A stretch of 64,000 nucleotides of DNA from Fasciola hepatica (GCA_948099385.1 CANUEZ040000213.1:372001-436000), one strand, 5' to 3'; positions 34,534 to 45,799 are shown, counted from the stretch's first letter. Notes: generated by a model not told the origin, from the sequence alone. A program made the numbers and translations.

Positions 34534-35368
34534 TCTAACATTGCCTTCGTCATGTTCCTTCGAGTTTTCATTTTTACTCATCTTAAATGCCGTGCCGATA
34601 AAATATGCTTAAGCTTGAAGCATTTAAAGTAAGCCTGTTTGTTAATTGACGTTCTAATATACGTTGGACTACGACTCTAAAAAAGACTGTCACCTTTTAG
34701 TTTCTTCCCAGGGATTAACTATAAGCTTCCCTCACTACTTATAAACCTATTTTCCAAGATGTTCATCTTTTCAACGGAAGGGACAGATTCCATGAACATA
34801 ACAGTTGACGGTATATTTAGTGGTTGCAGATGACCACTTTGAAATCGGGAATGGATTAGTCATATACCACTCAGGACTTGTACCAATTGTTATCTACCTT
34901 GGAATATGAACATGGGTAACAAAACAGCCACGAGCTAAAGATTCCAAATACGTAGTACAAATTTTGCACCGCATTGATTGAGGGCTTGAATTTAGAGTTT
35001 CTATTTCCAAGTCTTTAGCACGATGACCTTGCTCAAACAAAATTCAGAACGTGTGGATATACCCTAGGGAATAAATATTTCGATTACTGATAGGTGCGTA
35101 TCTATTCTCATTTAGGGAGAACTTATTCAGCATGGAAAGAAAACATTTCACAGACAGACTAATTTACAATTTGTCGTGCAGGTTCACAACAGTTTAACAT
35201 TTATAAAATAAATCATTTTTAGTTTGGGGAAATTGCACTCGGGTTTATGAACATACCTCTTGGAATATGACTGTTTAGCTCTAAACCGAGGACCAGAAAG
35301 AGAACAGCAACTGACATGTTTGCTGCGCAAGTTTGAAACTGACAAGAAGGATGATAATATTATTAAAT
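34534..35368. other. Arm sequence, nothing recognised
   Basis: It pairs with about 51,496-52,255. There are no ORFs worth reporting. Confidence 0.5.
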
Positions 35369-35641
35369 TTATTTTGCTTGATATATTCCGCTATAACGAG
35401 CGTATCCAATAGAATCGTGTGTGCGAATAATCACGTGAACGATAACGGAACGAATGATGTTTGCCGGTAGATCGTCTAACGACACACTCCGTTCAAAATG
35501 ACCCAGGAAAGTGCAGTTCCTCTGCCGTACATTTATGTAATTTTCACCTTCGTTTTTCCAGCTTTTATAGTAAACACTTGTACACACCCACACCCGTATT
35601 ACCGAAAGAAAAGCATCGGACTGTTCAACCCACTGCTCGGG
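35369..35641 (-). other. Candidate terminal exon E2 (minus strand), conserved in both arms
   Basis: The frame is open from 35,641 to a stop at 35,369 and includes WVEQSDAFLSVIRVWVCTSV, YYKSWKNEGENYINVRQRNC and TFLGHFERSVSLDDLPANII. An AATAAA lies across the stop codon (complement of 35,368-35,373). The right-arm frame (51,127-51,495) is conserved with mainly conservative changes (E/D, L/R, I/V) and reads through to a later stop. No family is recognised. Candidate exon E1 lies about 560 bp upstream on the same strand. Confidence 0.4.
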
Positions 35642-36200
35642 TCATCGTGATTAATCCATCAAGTACTGAACAACTCCTTTCGCCCAAATCATTTGTTTTG
35701 ATTTCTGCGCTCTCATCGAATCATTCGAACTAATAAATTTTCCATTTATTTGAAGTATTAGAAAACTCTGTCTGGGATACCAGGAATCAATTCTATCACA
35801 ATCTCAATGAAAATTTCCATTGATTCATGAAAACTCATGCTGCACAAAGAAAATTATTTTCACTTCATCCTTTAGGCATTTACTACGTAGTACGGAGTAA
35901 CTGGGAATAAATATAGTTCTAGATAACAGAGTTGAATAAACATGCAATAAGTCCGGGGTCTTTACTACATACTAAAATCTAATGATCCTTTTCAACTCTG
36001 GTGTGAAATTATATGTGAATTGTGTGACCAGTAAGAAGAAATAGACATGTGTTAAAGTTGGGTGCGTGAAATTTCATAAGATTGATGAGTTTGACAATAG
36101 AAAGTACAGAGGGAAACTCTTGTTATGGCCACGGAAACAACAACAACGATTCCACAAGACCGTCCCACGAAACTGTTATTGTTGTTGCCGTGGCTCTCAC

Positions 36201-36409
36201 CTTCGAACTTCTACGGCTTCTGCCATCAAGCGTAACTGCCTACGTGGTCGTTTGCTGTGAACTGCACAAGTGGTCAGGACCGTCACCGAATCGATCGGCT
36301 GTCGACTATCAAACAAGTGTTGCAAGATTGTGTCTTTGATAGTGTGAACTGTTCCCTTGCGATGAAGGATAGGAAAATGTCCTTCTGTCTCTAGGAACGA
36401 CAAACATAC
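36201..36409 (-). other. Candidate internal exon E1 (minus strand), conserved in both arms
   Basis: The 209 bp segment is bounded by a GTGGACAG acceptor-like site and an AAGGTGAGAG donor. The frame reads FLETEGHFPILHRKGTVHTI, KDTILQHLFDSRQPIDSVTV and HSKRPRRQLRLMAEAVEVR, with a stop only after the donor. The right-arm copy (50,359-50,567) has identical length, both splice sites, and few residue changes (L/P, H/L, R/C, V/A). I cannot name it. Confidence 0.45.
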
Positions 36410-38294
36410 CTGTCCACGGGATTATTGTTTGAATGAGTGCAAAGGTAATTACAACTGGTTCCTGGGCCCGTGAATAGTTCGCAAATTCGCCTACTTCAAT
36501 AATTACAAATATTCGTTTCTCTGTGCAACCTTTTTTTTTCCTTTGGGTTAATAAGATTTGTCATTTACACGGACTTCGACATTTATTCTTCTTCTACATA
36601 GAAATTTCATATTCCCGGAGCCGTCTCAGATTTCTACATGAGTTTTCGCATCGAATGCATCACGTCACTGGCGGATGATCTCTTATTTATGGTTATCTTT
36701 GGTTCATTGTTTCGACTTTAAGCGCTTCTGTTTCCCATCTGTTATAAAAGGAGTGGCCAGATTTGAAGAAATCATAATTTTGTTGATATACTAATGCTCC
36801 GTATTAACCCACTTCCACCTGAACAGATGCGTTGATATCTCTAGTCTCACAGTGAATTTACAATAAATCACAGGTCTTTCATATCTACTATGGGGCTGGT
36901 TTTACTCTATAAGCAAAAGTATCAATAAAACCTATGAAATCCTTTCGCTCTTCGAACAGGTTCGTGATAGAAAATCTGTTAGGCTCTGCCCACCTGTCTG
37001 ATCTGGGTAGCCTATGTACTCTGTCAGCATGACGAACTAAGTCTTAATCACTGATTCGGGGAACAGAACTTTGGTTGTTTCGTAAGACATATCTCACCAT
37101 TATTTTAATGACCCGGTGTTTTTGAACAAACTTCTTGTCACCCCGGGAGCAACAAATAAAATTATGCTGCCAATCCCGATAAACGGCTGATTTTAACCTT
37201 ACAGCCGGATTTCTGATCGTAATTTGTGAAGTAACGATAGGCTGTAAAATGAATTCGACTACTCTAAACTGAGGTCAGTAGTTTCGGCTTTTGCTGAAAG
37301 TGTAAAATAACTCTACCATTGATCCCGACAGGTATAATTGAATACTCGCTGAGTTTGAGCTTTTATTTGTATTTTCTGCTTTCTCATCTTGTGTGGGCTC
37401 TTATCATTTATTTATAAAGTAAAATTCGTTTGCGGATTTAGTCTTGTAAGTATGTTCCTCCGAAAGACTTACGAATAAACTGTGTGGAGCAGACCCCAAA
37501 GATAAAGACGGTGTGAACAGTTAATGACCGAGTTCTACGCGTAACGGTTGACCTTTCCCAACCGAACCTTGTCTATTCATAAGACATGGGCTTAGGGCTA
37601 TTTCAGGAAAATCTCACAGTCAAACTGGTGTATGACGCTCCAGTAGTTCTCAAGGGCAATGTCAAGTGGGTTCTCCATACGATGGTGTTGATATGACCGG
37701 GATTTTGAGACCTCGGAACTGCCGTATACAAGTGTGGAACTCATATTGCTGCACCTTTGATTCAAGTTTCATTTAGGATTCAAAGCATCTGAAGTGCAGC
37801 TGATAGCGAAACAGCTGTGACGTTCTTTCGTGGAGTTCCAGTGGGTAATAAGCGTTGACACTAGATGCTGAATCTTATCGTATAAGAGAAACTAGCAAAG
37901 TATCACATGGATAATTTTTACATGGTCGGACTGATAACTGAGAGTTAGTATCACAATAATTTAAGGCACGTCTTCATCGCTCAAGTTATACTTCCGAATA
38001 CCAGTGAAGGGCAATTGGGAGAAAGCACAATTTGAATGTAATTTATTCAGGCCGCTCTTTTAGAAGTGTTATGCTTTTCTTCATTCGAAAACATGACTCA
38101 TGTCATTCATTGAAACGATCCAGGATAGAAAACAAGCTTGTTTTTGATGTTTCATCCAAGGTTTAATTACATCACGTTGTATAAATCAAGCATACAAAAG
38201 CCATTCTTGTTTCGTTGTGAGCGGAAAGAGGTCTTCCCGTGTTAACTGACTTTTCTGAATTTTTATAATGAGCTACAATGAGGTAAGACGTTCA
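36410..38294. other. Arm sequence, nothing recognised
   Basis: It pairs with about 48,360-50,358. At 37,506 the right arm carries 147 additional bases (49,144-49,290). No supported gene. Confidence 0.5.
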
Positions 38295-38687
38295 CTAACA
38301 GAGTTCACGTTGAAGCTGTGGTAAATCATGAAAGCGATGGATCAGGGACCTGCAGAGATGGTTTTTGTGAGTTGTCCAACCTAGAAGAGATCCATTTCTC
38401 CATGATGCTTGCCTTTTTGGTTCGGCTGCTTGTGATCTGGCTGTTTGATCAGGTCTGCCAAGCCAGAAGTGTTCTTCGTCTAGTTCGACCAAATCACGAC
38501 CGCTCTCAGTCCGTGTATAAACCAGGTTAGTTGTCGTTCTCAGTTCTTCAATCGAAAGTGGTTTCTTGTTACACGAACACAGTGCTTTGACTAACAGGAG
38601 CGTATAAACTGACGTATGCAGTGGAAAATCAACTATGTGTAACAAGGCATCATTCAAGAAAATCAAGTGGTAATTTGAAGAAGGAAG
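38295..38687 (-). other. Unrecognised minus-strand ORF (130 codons) conserved in both arms
   Basis: The frame includes LHTSVYTLLLVKALCSCNKK, PLSIEELRTTTNLVYTRTES and GRDLVELDEEHFWLGRPDQT. The right-arm copy (47,968-48,279) is conserved at most residues but stops early because TGG became TGA. The acidic-aromatic composition looks protein-like. It is antisense to, and just outside, the PLE-2 fragment, so it could be host sequence or part of the element's flank. Confidence 0.3.
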
Positions 38688-39036
38688 TCAACAGAATTGG
38701 ACCGCAAGGCGTAGTCCGGAACATTTATCTGTATATTCACTAGTCCATTTTCCGGAGAAGGTGATTATTTATAAGAGGTTGATAGGACCTTCTCCTAAGA
38801 CCATGAGTAAACAACACAACTTGATTCTTATAAAAGGAATTGGCTTTTGTCTTGTGGTGTAAATTATTGTGTTCCTCCAAAATAGACTACTCGTATTGAC
38901 TCACAGATCAGATTTGAATCATTCTTCGAAGAGCTGACTAACAACTAACGGGTGAGGAAGCTGTGGGATGGTTCACAGCAAAACTGGTAGATTTTGAGCA
39001 CGCGTATCAAACGAGTACCACAACGGAAATTGTCTA

Positions 39037-39853
39037 TTGACAAAAGACCATTACGAAGTCATAAACCAGCTCAGAAGGAACTCGGCATTGATACTTTTCC
39101 AATCAGACAAGGGATCTAGTGAAGCTGTTCTGAACAAAGTATTCTACAGAGACAAAATGGCGATGATCCTAGAAGATGAAACAAAATTCAAACCGGTCCC
39201 TAAGACTAACTTCTCCAAAGAACTATAAAAGAATAATAAAGACACAACCAGACCTCGCAAAAGCTAAACTTATCTCAGAATCCACGGCCGAGGTTCTAAA
39301 ATGTACAGTAAGTCATATACCACATATGCACGGCCTACCAAAAGTACGCAATGAAGGTATACCATTTTGACCAGCGTTGTTCACGGCCAACTCCTTGCAA
39401 CGCAAACTGGCAAAGTGGCTTGGGGAACGGCTTAAACCGGTGAGGTATTTATTTGGAAAAATCATGGTGAAGAATAGTTATTGAAGATGTGGCTTGTTGA
39501 GAGATTTGAACATTCACAATAAGTACTTACTCACCATTATTGATAAGTTGCTCTTTACAATTAACTCAGTTCCGAGGGCCGTTGACATAGTTCATCAACG
39601 TCCCGATGATAACGACTTGAACATTGGATTACCAAATAACAAGCTGTTTCGATCATTACTATTGTGCATCTCGGGAGTAAAATACTATCTCCTCGTACAA
39701 GAATATCGACTGACTGACGGAGCTGGCATGGGTAGTTCGCTGGGGCCCTTTCTGGCAGTTAAATTTGTCTCACACCTAGAACAAAATATGGGAAAAACCG
39801 TATCTCGAGCTAATCTCTACCGGCTTTACTTGGACCATTGTAGCTTGCATTAA
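39037..39853 (+). pseudogene. PLE-2 reverse transcriptase, left-arm copy
   Basis: Pieces in shifting frames give LILFQSDKGSSEAVLNKVFY, MHGLPKVRNEGIPF, LQRKLAKWLGERLKPVRYLF, KLLFTINSVPRAVDIVHQRP (motif A region), LTDGAGMGSSLGPFLAVKFV (motif B region) and LYRLYLDHCSLH. The last of these has LYLDH where the catalytic YxDD is expected, followed by a stop. It has a stop at NSY* that the right-arm copy lacks. Confidence 0.8.
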
Positions 39854-39917
39854 CCAGCGATTTCCGCTCGGGGCTTGCACATGAAGGATATGAAACAGCG
39901 AACACTAAAAATAGCCC

Positions 39918-40133
39918 ATGAGTCCAAACCTTAGTAATCGGACAACTATTTGGCTGCCTACAGTCTGCTCACTACACGATATCTTCTTTACTGTGAACAC
40001 TAAGGACCAGTTTGAAAACATGTTCCATCACTTCAATTCCAAACAACCGACCATTCAGTTAGCCAAAAACGAGGAAGTCAACTACATCGTCACATTTCAG
40101 GGTTTTGGAATTACCTGCCGGAAAGATGGATAG
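39918..40133 (+). pseudogene. PLE-2 post-RT segment, left-arm copy
   Basis: HDIFFTVNTKDQFENMFHHF followed by NSKQPTIQLAKNEEVNYIVT matches the region after RT motif C in Penelope elements, which pairs functionally with family 1's LHPNIRFTMEAEREDTLHFL. Confidence 0.75.
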
Positions 40134-40512
40134 AAGCCTAGACCAGCCCATCGTTAAACTGGTTGGTCAGGACTGTGCCTTCTTTTTATCAGCTTTCCTC
40201 CCATAAAGTACAGAATCGGCTTTGTCCGAACCACATTCCACAGGGAGCGTGAAATATGCTCAACCGACACCCTGGAAGAAAGTTGCCGCCCATTTTCAAA
40301 GAACGTCTGAGCCGAACGGGTACCCAGAATGTTTTATATTCAAACACGCAGGCACTGCCGAACAGAGCGAAGGTCACCATCGTCCCAAAAGTAACGGCCT
40401 TCCTTTTGTTACTTTACATGTGTGATGGCATCAACAGCCTACCCAGCAGATCCTTCGACCTTGCAGTTGATCGTACTTATTACTCTGCAAAAGTAATCAT
40501 TTTCTCTACCTC

Positions 40513-40629
40513 CTGGTGCGCAGCCACCTGTACATCGGCAGAACGAAGAGACCATGGCGTAACCGAATGGTTGAGCACATTCCGGTTTGGCCACAAAGAG
40601 CGATGAGTTTGCGGAAACAAAATCGGTGA
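40513..40629 (+). pseudogene. PLE-2 GIY-YIG endonuclease remnant, left-arm copy
   Basis: The frame reads HLYIGRTKRPWRNRMVEHIP and VWPQRAMSLRKQNR, then a stop. YIG and the following arginines match the GIY-YIG core. The upstream GIY half is degraded. The mirror copy is 45,962-46,078 on the minus strand. Confidence 0.75.
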
Positions 40630-40790
40630 CGTAACTGACTGAATACCGAACACTGGAACTATCCGTTACGCAAAACCTTGCAGAACACTAAGCACTGCAT
40701 TTTTTTGAGCACGACGATCACCGTCATCTGCGTCACAAACAATCAAAGACTACTGAGACACGCGGAGGGGTTAGCAAATAACCATCACTA

Positions 40791-41181
40791 ACCTCAACAG
40801 TACAAACAACGAAAGCGGCTAATTACGTCAGTTTTGCCTTGATAATCTGTTTCTAGTTGCAAACCCTTGTTGTGTGATTCAGGTTGTGTGCTTGCTTTTG
40901 GTCTTATGATACTGGTCAATTCACCATTTATGAATGATCACATTGACGGCAGTAGGCACTAGTGAAGATGCAGCAAAAAGGTCCGGAATACATCGTGCTA
41001 TCTGATGCTATTGGCTTCTGCGTTCCAGTTTGTATCAGGAAGGTTGTGTTTTTAGGTGTTTATTGGTGGCTTTCTGTGGTCTGACAAGCCCCCTCATCAA
41101 AAAATGTTTCTGGCTATAGTTTGCCGATTTTCTTCTAGGGCACCCACGCAATTTAGCTAACCATTCTCCTATTATAGTATC
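40791..41181. other. Inner end of the left arm, nothing recognised
   Basis: It pairs with 45,411-45,800. It ends in CTATTATAGTATC, beyond which left and right diverge. Confidence 0.6.
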
Positions 41182-41200
41182 AAGCGAGTTTTTCTGCTGA

Positions 41201-41758
41201 TTAATTCGTTTGTCTGATCACTTTAGGCTTGCTGTGCCTTTCGATAAATGCATCGGGATAAGCGTTTCTAGTCAAAGATTCTTTCAGCTGTCGTAGTTCA
41301 ATGTCAATCATGTCTTCTGTGCAGACATTTTGTGCTGTTTGAAATAGTGTTCGGACCAGACCACGTTCATATTCCACAGACACAAAGCTGTCAAATTGCA
41401 AGCATTGGCCTGTCCAAGTTTCTTTTCGGTAAACAGATCTGGCGATTTTTCCATCATTCTTCCTAGTATGTTTATTGTCGAGGAAGTGCAGTGTATCTTC
41501 CCGTTCTGCTTCCATCGTAAATCGTATATTCGGATGCAGGCGATCGAGTTCATCCATAATCCATGTTGTCTCTTCTAGACTAATTTTGATGACCAGAACA
41601 TGATCAACGTATCGTTTGTAAAGTTGTGAACTTTTGAGGATTTTGCTCGCCTTTTCCTCAAGAAGAGCCATAAATATATGTGCCAGAATGGGACTCAATG
41701 GAGTTCCCATTGGGACACCGTCAATTTGTCTGAAAGCCCGACCAAGGAAGGAGAACAA
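41201..41758 (-). pseudogene. PLE-1 RT C-terminal part and connector, copy P6
   Basis: The 185-codon ORF runs from FLGRAFRQIDGVPMGTPLSP through RYVDHVLVIKISLEETTWIM and IRFTMEAEREDTLHFLDNK to a stop after KPKVIRQTN. The fourth position of the catalytic YxDD tetrad is His. It is nearly identical to 43,699-44,328. Confidence 0.88.
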
Positions 41759-41821
41759 TACGTTTGTTGTGCACAGTAGTAATTGTCTAACCAGAACTGA
41801 TACTGGTATACCGATTTTCAG

Positions 41822-42489
41822 TTAGTTTTGCTCCACATGGTCACAGATGATACGTATGACCTCCCGACCGGGAACATTCGTAAACAGTGATTGGAAATCA
41901 AATGAAGCCATGTGTTTCCCTTTCACATTGATCTGGTCCAAAAGCTTTACTACTTCTGAACTGTCTTTCATAGTGTGTCTGACCATTGATTTATGAACTG
42001 GCTCGAGCAATTTCTCCAGCCATTTGGCCAATTCGTGTTGTGGTGAATTCGTCATAGATGGATAGATAGATAGATAAATAGATAGATATATAGATAGATA
42101 AATAGATAGATAGATAGGTAGTAGTAGTAGTATTAGTAGTAGTAGTAGTAGTATAGTAGTAGAAGTAGTAGTAGTAGTGGTAGTAGTATTGGTCAAAGTG
42201 GCACTCCGGGTTTGTGTAATTTCGGTAAACCATACAGTTGTGCAGTTTGAGTTCCTTTTGGCTTCAGATGGTGAGCTGTTGTTTCATCGATCAAGTGTCC
42301 TTCTAGTAGAAACTGTACTTCTGTCGATATCTGTTGTTCTAGTTCTTTAGTGTCTTCACAGTCATATTCGAGTACAAACGTGCTGGGATCATGAAGAACA
42401 CTTTCCATCTTCTTCTCATAATCATTCCGATCGATCAGCACTGCTCCGGACCCCTTGTTGGGGCGTAAAACTAACAAATCAGGTCGCAA
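41822..42489 (-). pseudogene. PLE-1 RT N-terminal part, copy P6, split by microsatellite
   Basis: ORF 42,193-42,489 carries LRPNKGSGAVLIDRNDYEKK to LYGLPKLHKPGVPL. ORF 41,822-42,196 resumes after the repeat with MTNSPQHELAKWLEKLLEPV and SFDFQSLFTNVPGREVIRII. The two are in different frames across the TAG/TAGA array. Copy P1 is interrupted at the same codon position by a pure TAG array. Confidence 0.85.
42054..42189 (+). repeat. Compound (TAGA)n-(TAG)n microsatellite in PLE-1 RT
   Basis: A GATA/TAGA tract at about 42,054-42,117 is followed by an interrupted TAG tract to 42,189. It occupies the same site in the RT as the 2,451-2,629 array. Confidence 0.95.
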
Positions 42490-42987
42490 CTGTAGCTCTT
42501 CAATGGCGGATGTGAATGTGCTCAGGCGTGAAGAGTGACTTATGTTTGGACGATGTCATCCGGTACTGTCGTTGCAAGTCAATCAGCTTTGCTTTGAACC
42601 AAGTCTCCGCATCTTTTCAAGTTGGTTTGACTATTTGTAGTTGTTCGAATAGATATTCGAATTGCGCCTGTGTCTTTATGCTGTTTATTTTACACGGTGG
42701 TATGCACAAACGTAGACCACACGAAAGAGCCCGTAGTTGAAGTTCATTCGTGCAACCGATGACAAATTGTTCACAAACTTTTCTCGTTGTTTCGGAAAAT
42801 TTGGTTCGGCTAACTTGTGAACGATGGAATTGTGAAGCTTTCCGTATGTTTCCCATGCACAAGTTGGTACATTTGATTCGGCTAACGAGGCTCAGTTCGT
42901 CAAGAATTATTGATCATTCGATGCACGTGGTCTGAAGTGTCGTTAGATTATCTTTATAATCGTCAATCTGACATCGCATCAAACGTC

Positions 42988-43293
42988 TCAAATTCCTGGT
43001 AGAGGCACATATCTTATTCCTCCGTAAGCGGTTGCAAAACGTAATCGGGTATCTGTTGCAACGGACACATTTTGTTCCAGAAAATTAATACGAACTCGAA
43101 TCGTGGCAATTTTACATCTCAATTTGACTAGGTCATCGAGAGACCTAATGGTTGAATTCGAGAGACGAGATCTGAGGAAATTTAGGCATGCTTTTCCCGA
43201 AATAATCTTGAAAAGAAAAGCCACAGTTGCAACATTGCACGATTCATGTCCAGGACGATTTCGCTGCATCTCAACATGGTGCACACTGCACAA
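42988..43293 (-). pseudogene. PLE-1 upstream ORF, copy P6
   Basis: The 101 codons match 17,417-17,722 with a few changes (for example SRKAC to SGKAC and SKSTIR to SNSTIR). See that entry for content. Conservation of an open frame in two independently placed copies suggests it is translated in the active element. Confidence 0.5.
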
Positions 43294-43422
43294 CCATACT
43301 GTTTATATAAGTTCATGTAAAACAAATATACGGGGGAAATTTCAACAGTCAAGTTTCGTCACCATGGTAAAGACACTTGAACAAAGAACTGTTTCTGCTG
43401 ACACAATATTAGGTTTCCATCA

Positions 43423-44455
43423 ATGTACGAACGTTGTCATTATGCCTTTGATCTGACCCTGATTGCATCACAAAACGTTGTACCGAATTTGGAATATATT
43501 CAATCACTCGGTTACGTATCTGCCGCTCTGTTCGACCCACGTAGGCTGCTCTCAACTACACTGAAATTGGTAAATCAGATTCGATTTGGTGTACAGAGGT
43601 GGACGTTGTTTCACCGACAGTGGGGGGATCTCAATCTTTCGATGAACAATTCTGAAGTCAGCTGCATAATATGTTCGGGCAAGCGCTGATCCAAGTGGTC
43701 ATTTGAGCAAGCAATCGATGTCATCACGTTTGAATGGAAGACAAAGGGTGACTAGTAGTTTTTCTGCTGAACAATTCGTTTGTCTGATCACTTTAGGCTT
43801 GCTGTGCCTTTCGATAAATGCATCGGGATAAGCGTTTCTAGTCAAAGATTCTTTCAGCTGTCGTAGTTCAATGTCAATCATGTCTTCTGTGCAGATATTT
43901 TGTGCTGTATGAAATAGTGTTCGGACCAGACCACGTTCATATTCCACAGACACAAAGCTGTCAAATTGCAAGCATTGGCCTGTCCAAGTTTCTTTTCGGT
44001 AAACAGATCTGGCGATTGTTCCATCATTTTTCCTATTCATTTTAATGTCGAGGAAGTGCAGTGTATCTTCCCGTTCTGCTTCCATCGTAAATCGTATATT
44101 CGGATGCAGGCGATCGAGCTCAGCCATAATCCATGTTGTCTCTTCTAGACTAATTTTGATGACCAGAACATGATCAACGTATCGTTTGTAAAGTTGTGAA
44201 CTTTTGAGGATTTTGCTCGCCTTTTCCTCAAGAAGAGCCATAAATATATGTGCCAGAATGGGACTCAATGGAGTTCCCATTGGGACACCGTCAATTTGTC
44301 TGAAAGCCCGACCAAGGAAGGAGAACAATACGTTTGTTGTGCACAGTAGTAATTGTCTAACCAGAACTGATACTGGTATACCGATTTTCAGTTAGTTTTG
44401 CTCCACCTGGTCACAAATGATACGTATGACCTCCCGACCGGGAACATTCGTTTCA
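43423..44455 (-). mobile_element. Penelope-like element family 1, copy P7 (5'-truncated)
   Basis: It holds the GIY-YIG region (43,423-43,690, shifted at CSCG), the connector and the RT C-terminal half (43,699-44,328), and ends at about 44,455 in the FTNVPGREVIRII block. It lies head-to-tail with P6. Confidence 0.86.
43699..44328 (-). pseudogene. PLE-1 RT C-terminal part and connector, copy P7
   Basis: At 209 codons this is the longest uninterrupted family 1 frame after the microsatellite-containing one. It has QIDGVPMGTPLSPILAHIFM, RYVDHVLVIKISLEETTWIM, and after the connector NCSAEKLLVTLCLPFKRDDI leading to the endonuclease. The motif C His is again present. Confidence 0.88.
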
Positions 44456-45410
44456 TATAACGCCGAGACTGTCAAAATCCGGCGGCGAGAGACCAGGAGC
44501 AGTGCGCCATCCGGCATTGTGCTTTTCTGCCCGTGATAGCACCAATTCATAACAATGTCGCTTGTCAGCTGGTAACCTGTGAGTTTACGAGGTCTTCTAT
44601 GGATGACCTAAATCGTTATGAATATCTGCGACAGGGCAACGTGGCAGTAGCTGATTGCAACAATAAAAAAATAGTGTCAGCGAAGGTGGACCAGAAAAGC
44701 AGCTCAGTCGTACATACGGCGAGCACAATATCACACCGTGTTGGGGCGAGGCAAACTATTGGTAGTTCGAATAGCCTGATGTGCAACGCTCATGGTTCAT
44801 CACGGGACTCTCTGGGTTTCACCTGTGGGTGGATGGGACTTGTTGGATATACACTGCTGATGACTTCAAAAATGCCAGAAGTACAGCTCTTTCTTGCTAG
44901 TCACTGGTGATCTGAGCCTTGATAGCTCAGATGAATCATTTCATACGCTTTTGTATTTCTTGGTCCCACAGATAGGAAGTCAGCAGCAACAAAAGAACTA
45001 TATAAGTATTTACAGCAATTAGTTCACCATACATTAATTTATCAAGTTTAGTATGGACTGTTCAATCTGGATCATTTTTCATGCTCTTGTTTTGTCTATC
45101 GGTCATAAGTAAATTGCTGGCAGTAATTATCCAACTATCCAGACCGGCATGTAAAGTTAAACGAGCTAATAGCCGGGATGGATGGAATCCCCCGTATGGC
45201 ACCAGATAATGATCGATTCCGTGATTGTCAACTTCCCAGTATAACTTTCGTCAAGGGCAATGGCTTTCTTGAGTATTTTCAATCAAATGCTTATTCATCA
45301 TTCCACCTAATTCTTTGCATATTGTTTACAAACGGATTGATTTGACCAAGTCAACGTTTGTTTACAATACACTGTGGAGAATAATATGAAATAGTAAACA
45401 AGAGTGCGAA
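44456..45410. other. Unique part of the spacer, with an unassigned ORF
   Basis: ORF 44,533-44,910 on the plus strand (125 codons, with CQLVTCEFTRSSMDDLNRYE and GFTCGWMGLVGYTLLMTSKM) has no recognised motif and no partner. The rest holds nothing I can identify. Confidence 0.3.
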
Positions 45411-45799
45411 GATACTATAATAGGAGAATGGTTAGCTAAATTGCGTGGGTGCCCTAGAAGAAAATCGGCAAACTATAGCCAGAAAAATTTTTTGATGAGG
45501 GGGCTTGTCAGACCACTGAAAGCAACCAATAAACACTTAAAAACACAACCTTCCCGATACAAACTGGAACGCAGAAGCCAATAGCATCAGATAGCACGAT
45601 GTATTCCGGACCTTTTTGCTGCATCTTCACTAGTGCCTACTGCCGTCAATGTGATCATTCATAAATGGTGAATTGACCAGTATCATAAGACCAAAAGCAA
45701 GCACACAACCTGAATCACACAACAAGGGTTTGCAACTAGAAACAGATTATCAAGGCAAAACTGAAGTAATTAGCCGCTTTCGCTGTTTGTACTGTTGAG

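Larger units (their letters stand above)
38750..40790 (+). mobile_element. Penelope-like element family 2, left-arm copy
   Basis: PLE modules are in order on the plus strand: an N-terminal region at 38,840-38,947 (NYCVPPK, IDSQIRFESFFEEL, comparable to CIPPSKINSIKTQAQFEYLF of family 1), RT at 39,037-39,853, a post-RT part at 39,918-40,133 and a GIY-YIG remnant at 40,513-40,629. It has several frameshifts and stops. It is mirrored at about 45,800-47,850. The exact ends are unknown. Confidence 0.82.
14759..41181 (+). repeat. Left arm of a giant inverted duplication
   Basis: Reverse-complement pairing with 45,411-64,000 holds at every point checked: duplicon, gypsy LTR and integrase, PLE-1, integrase relic, exon-like ORFs, promoter-like site and PLE-2. 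The inner end is sharp: the left arm ends in CTATTATAGTATC at 41,181 and the right arm begins with its complement at 45,411. Coordinates pair as x + y = 86,592 at the inner end. Identity varies from near-perfect stretches to about one difference per 20 bases, with small indels throughout, so the arms are not verbatim copies. Confidence 0.93.
41188..43422 (-). mobile_element. Penelope-like element family 1, copy P6 (lacks endonuclease)
   Basis: On the minus strand it has a 5' leader with the 101-codon ORF (42,988-43,293), the N-terminal region (42,617-42,862), RT (41,822-42,489 plus 41,201-41,758) and connector, then stops within seven bases of the left arm's inner end. It has no GIY-YIG. RT motif B reads QIDGVPMGTPLSPILAHIFM and motif C reads RYVDHVLVI. 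The RT frame is broken around the TAGA/TAG repeat. Confidence 0.87.
41182..45410. other. Palindrome spacer (4,229 bp)
   Basis: The spacer lies between the sharp inner ends of the arms. About 3.27 kb of it is two head-to-tail PLE-1 fragments. The remaining 955 bp (44,456-45,410) is unique to the window. Confidence 0.9.
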
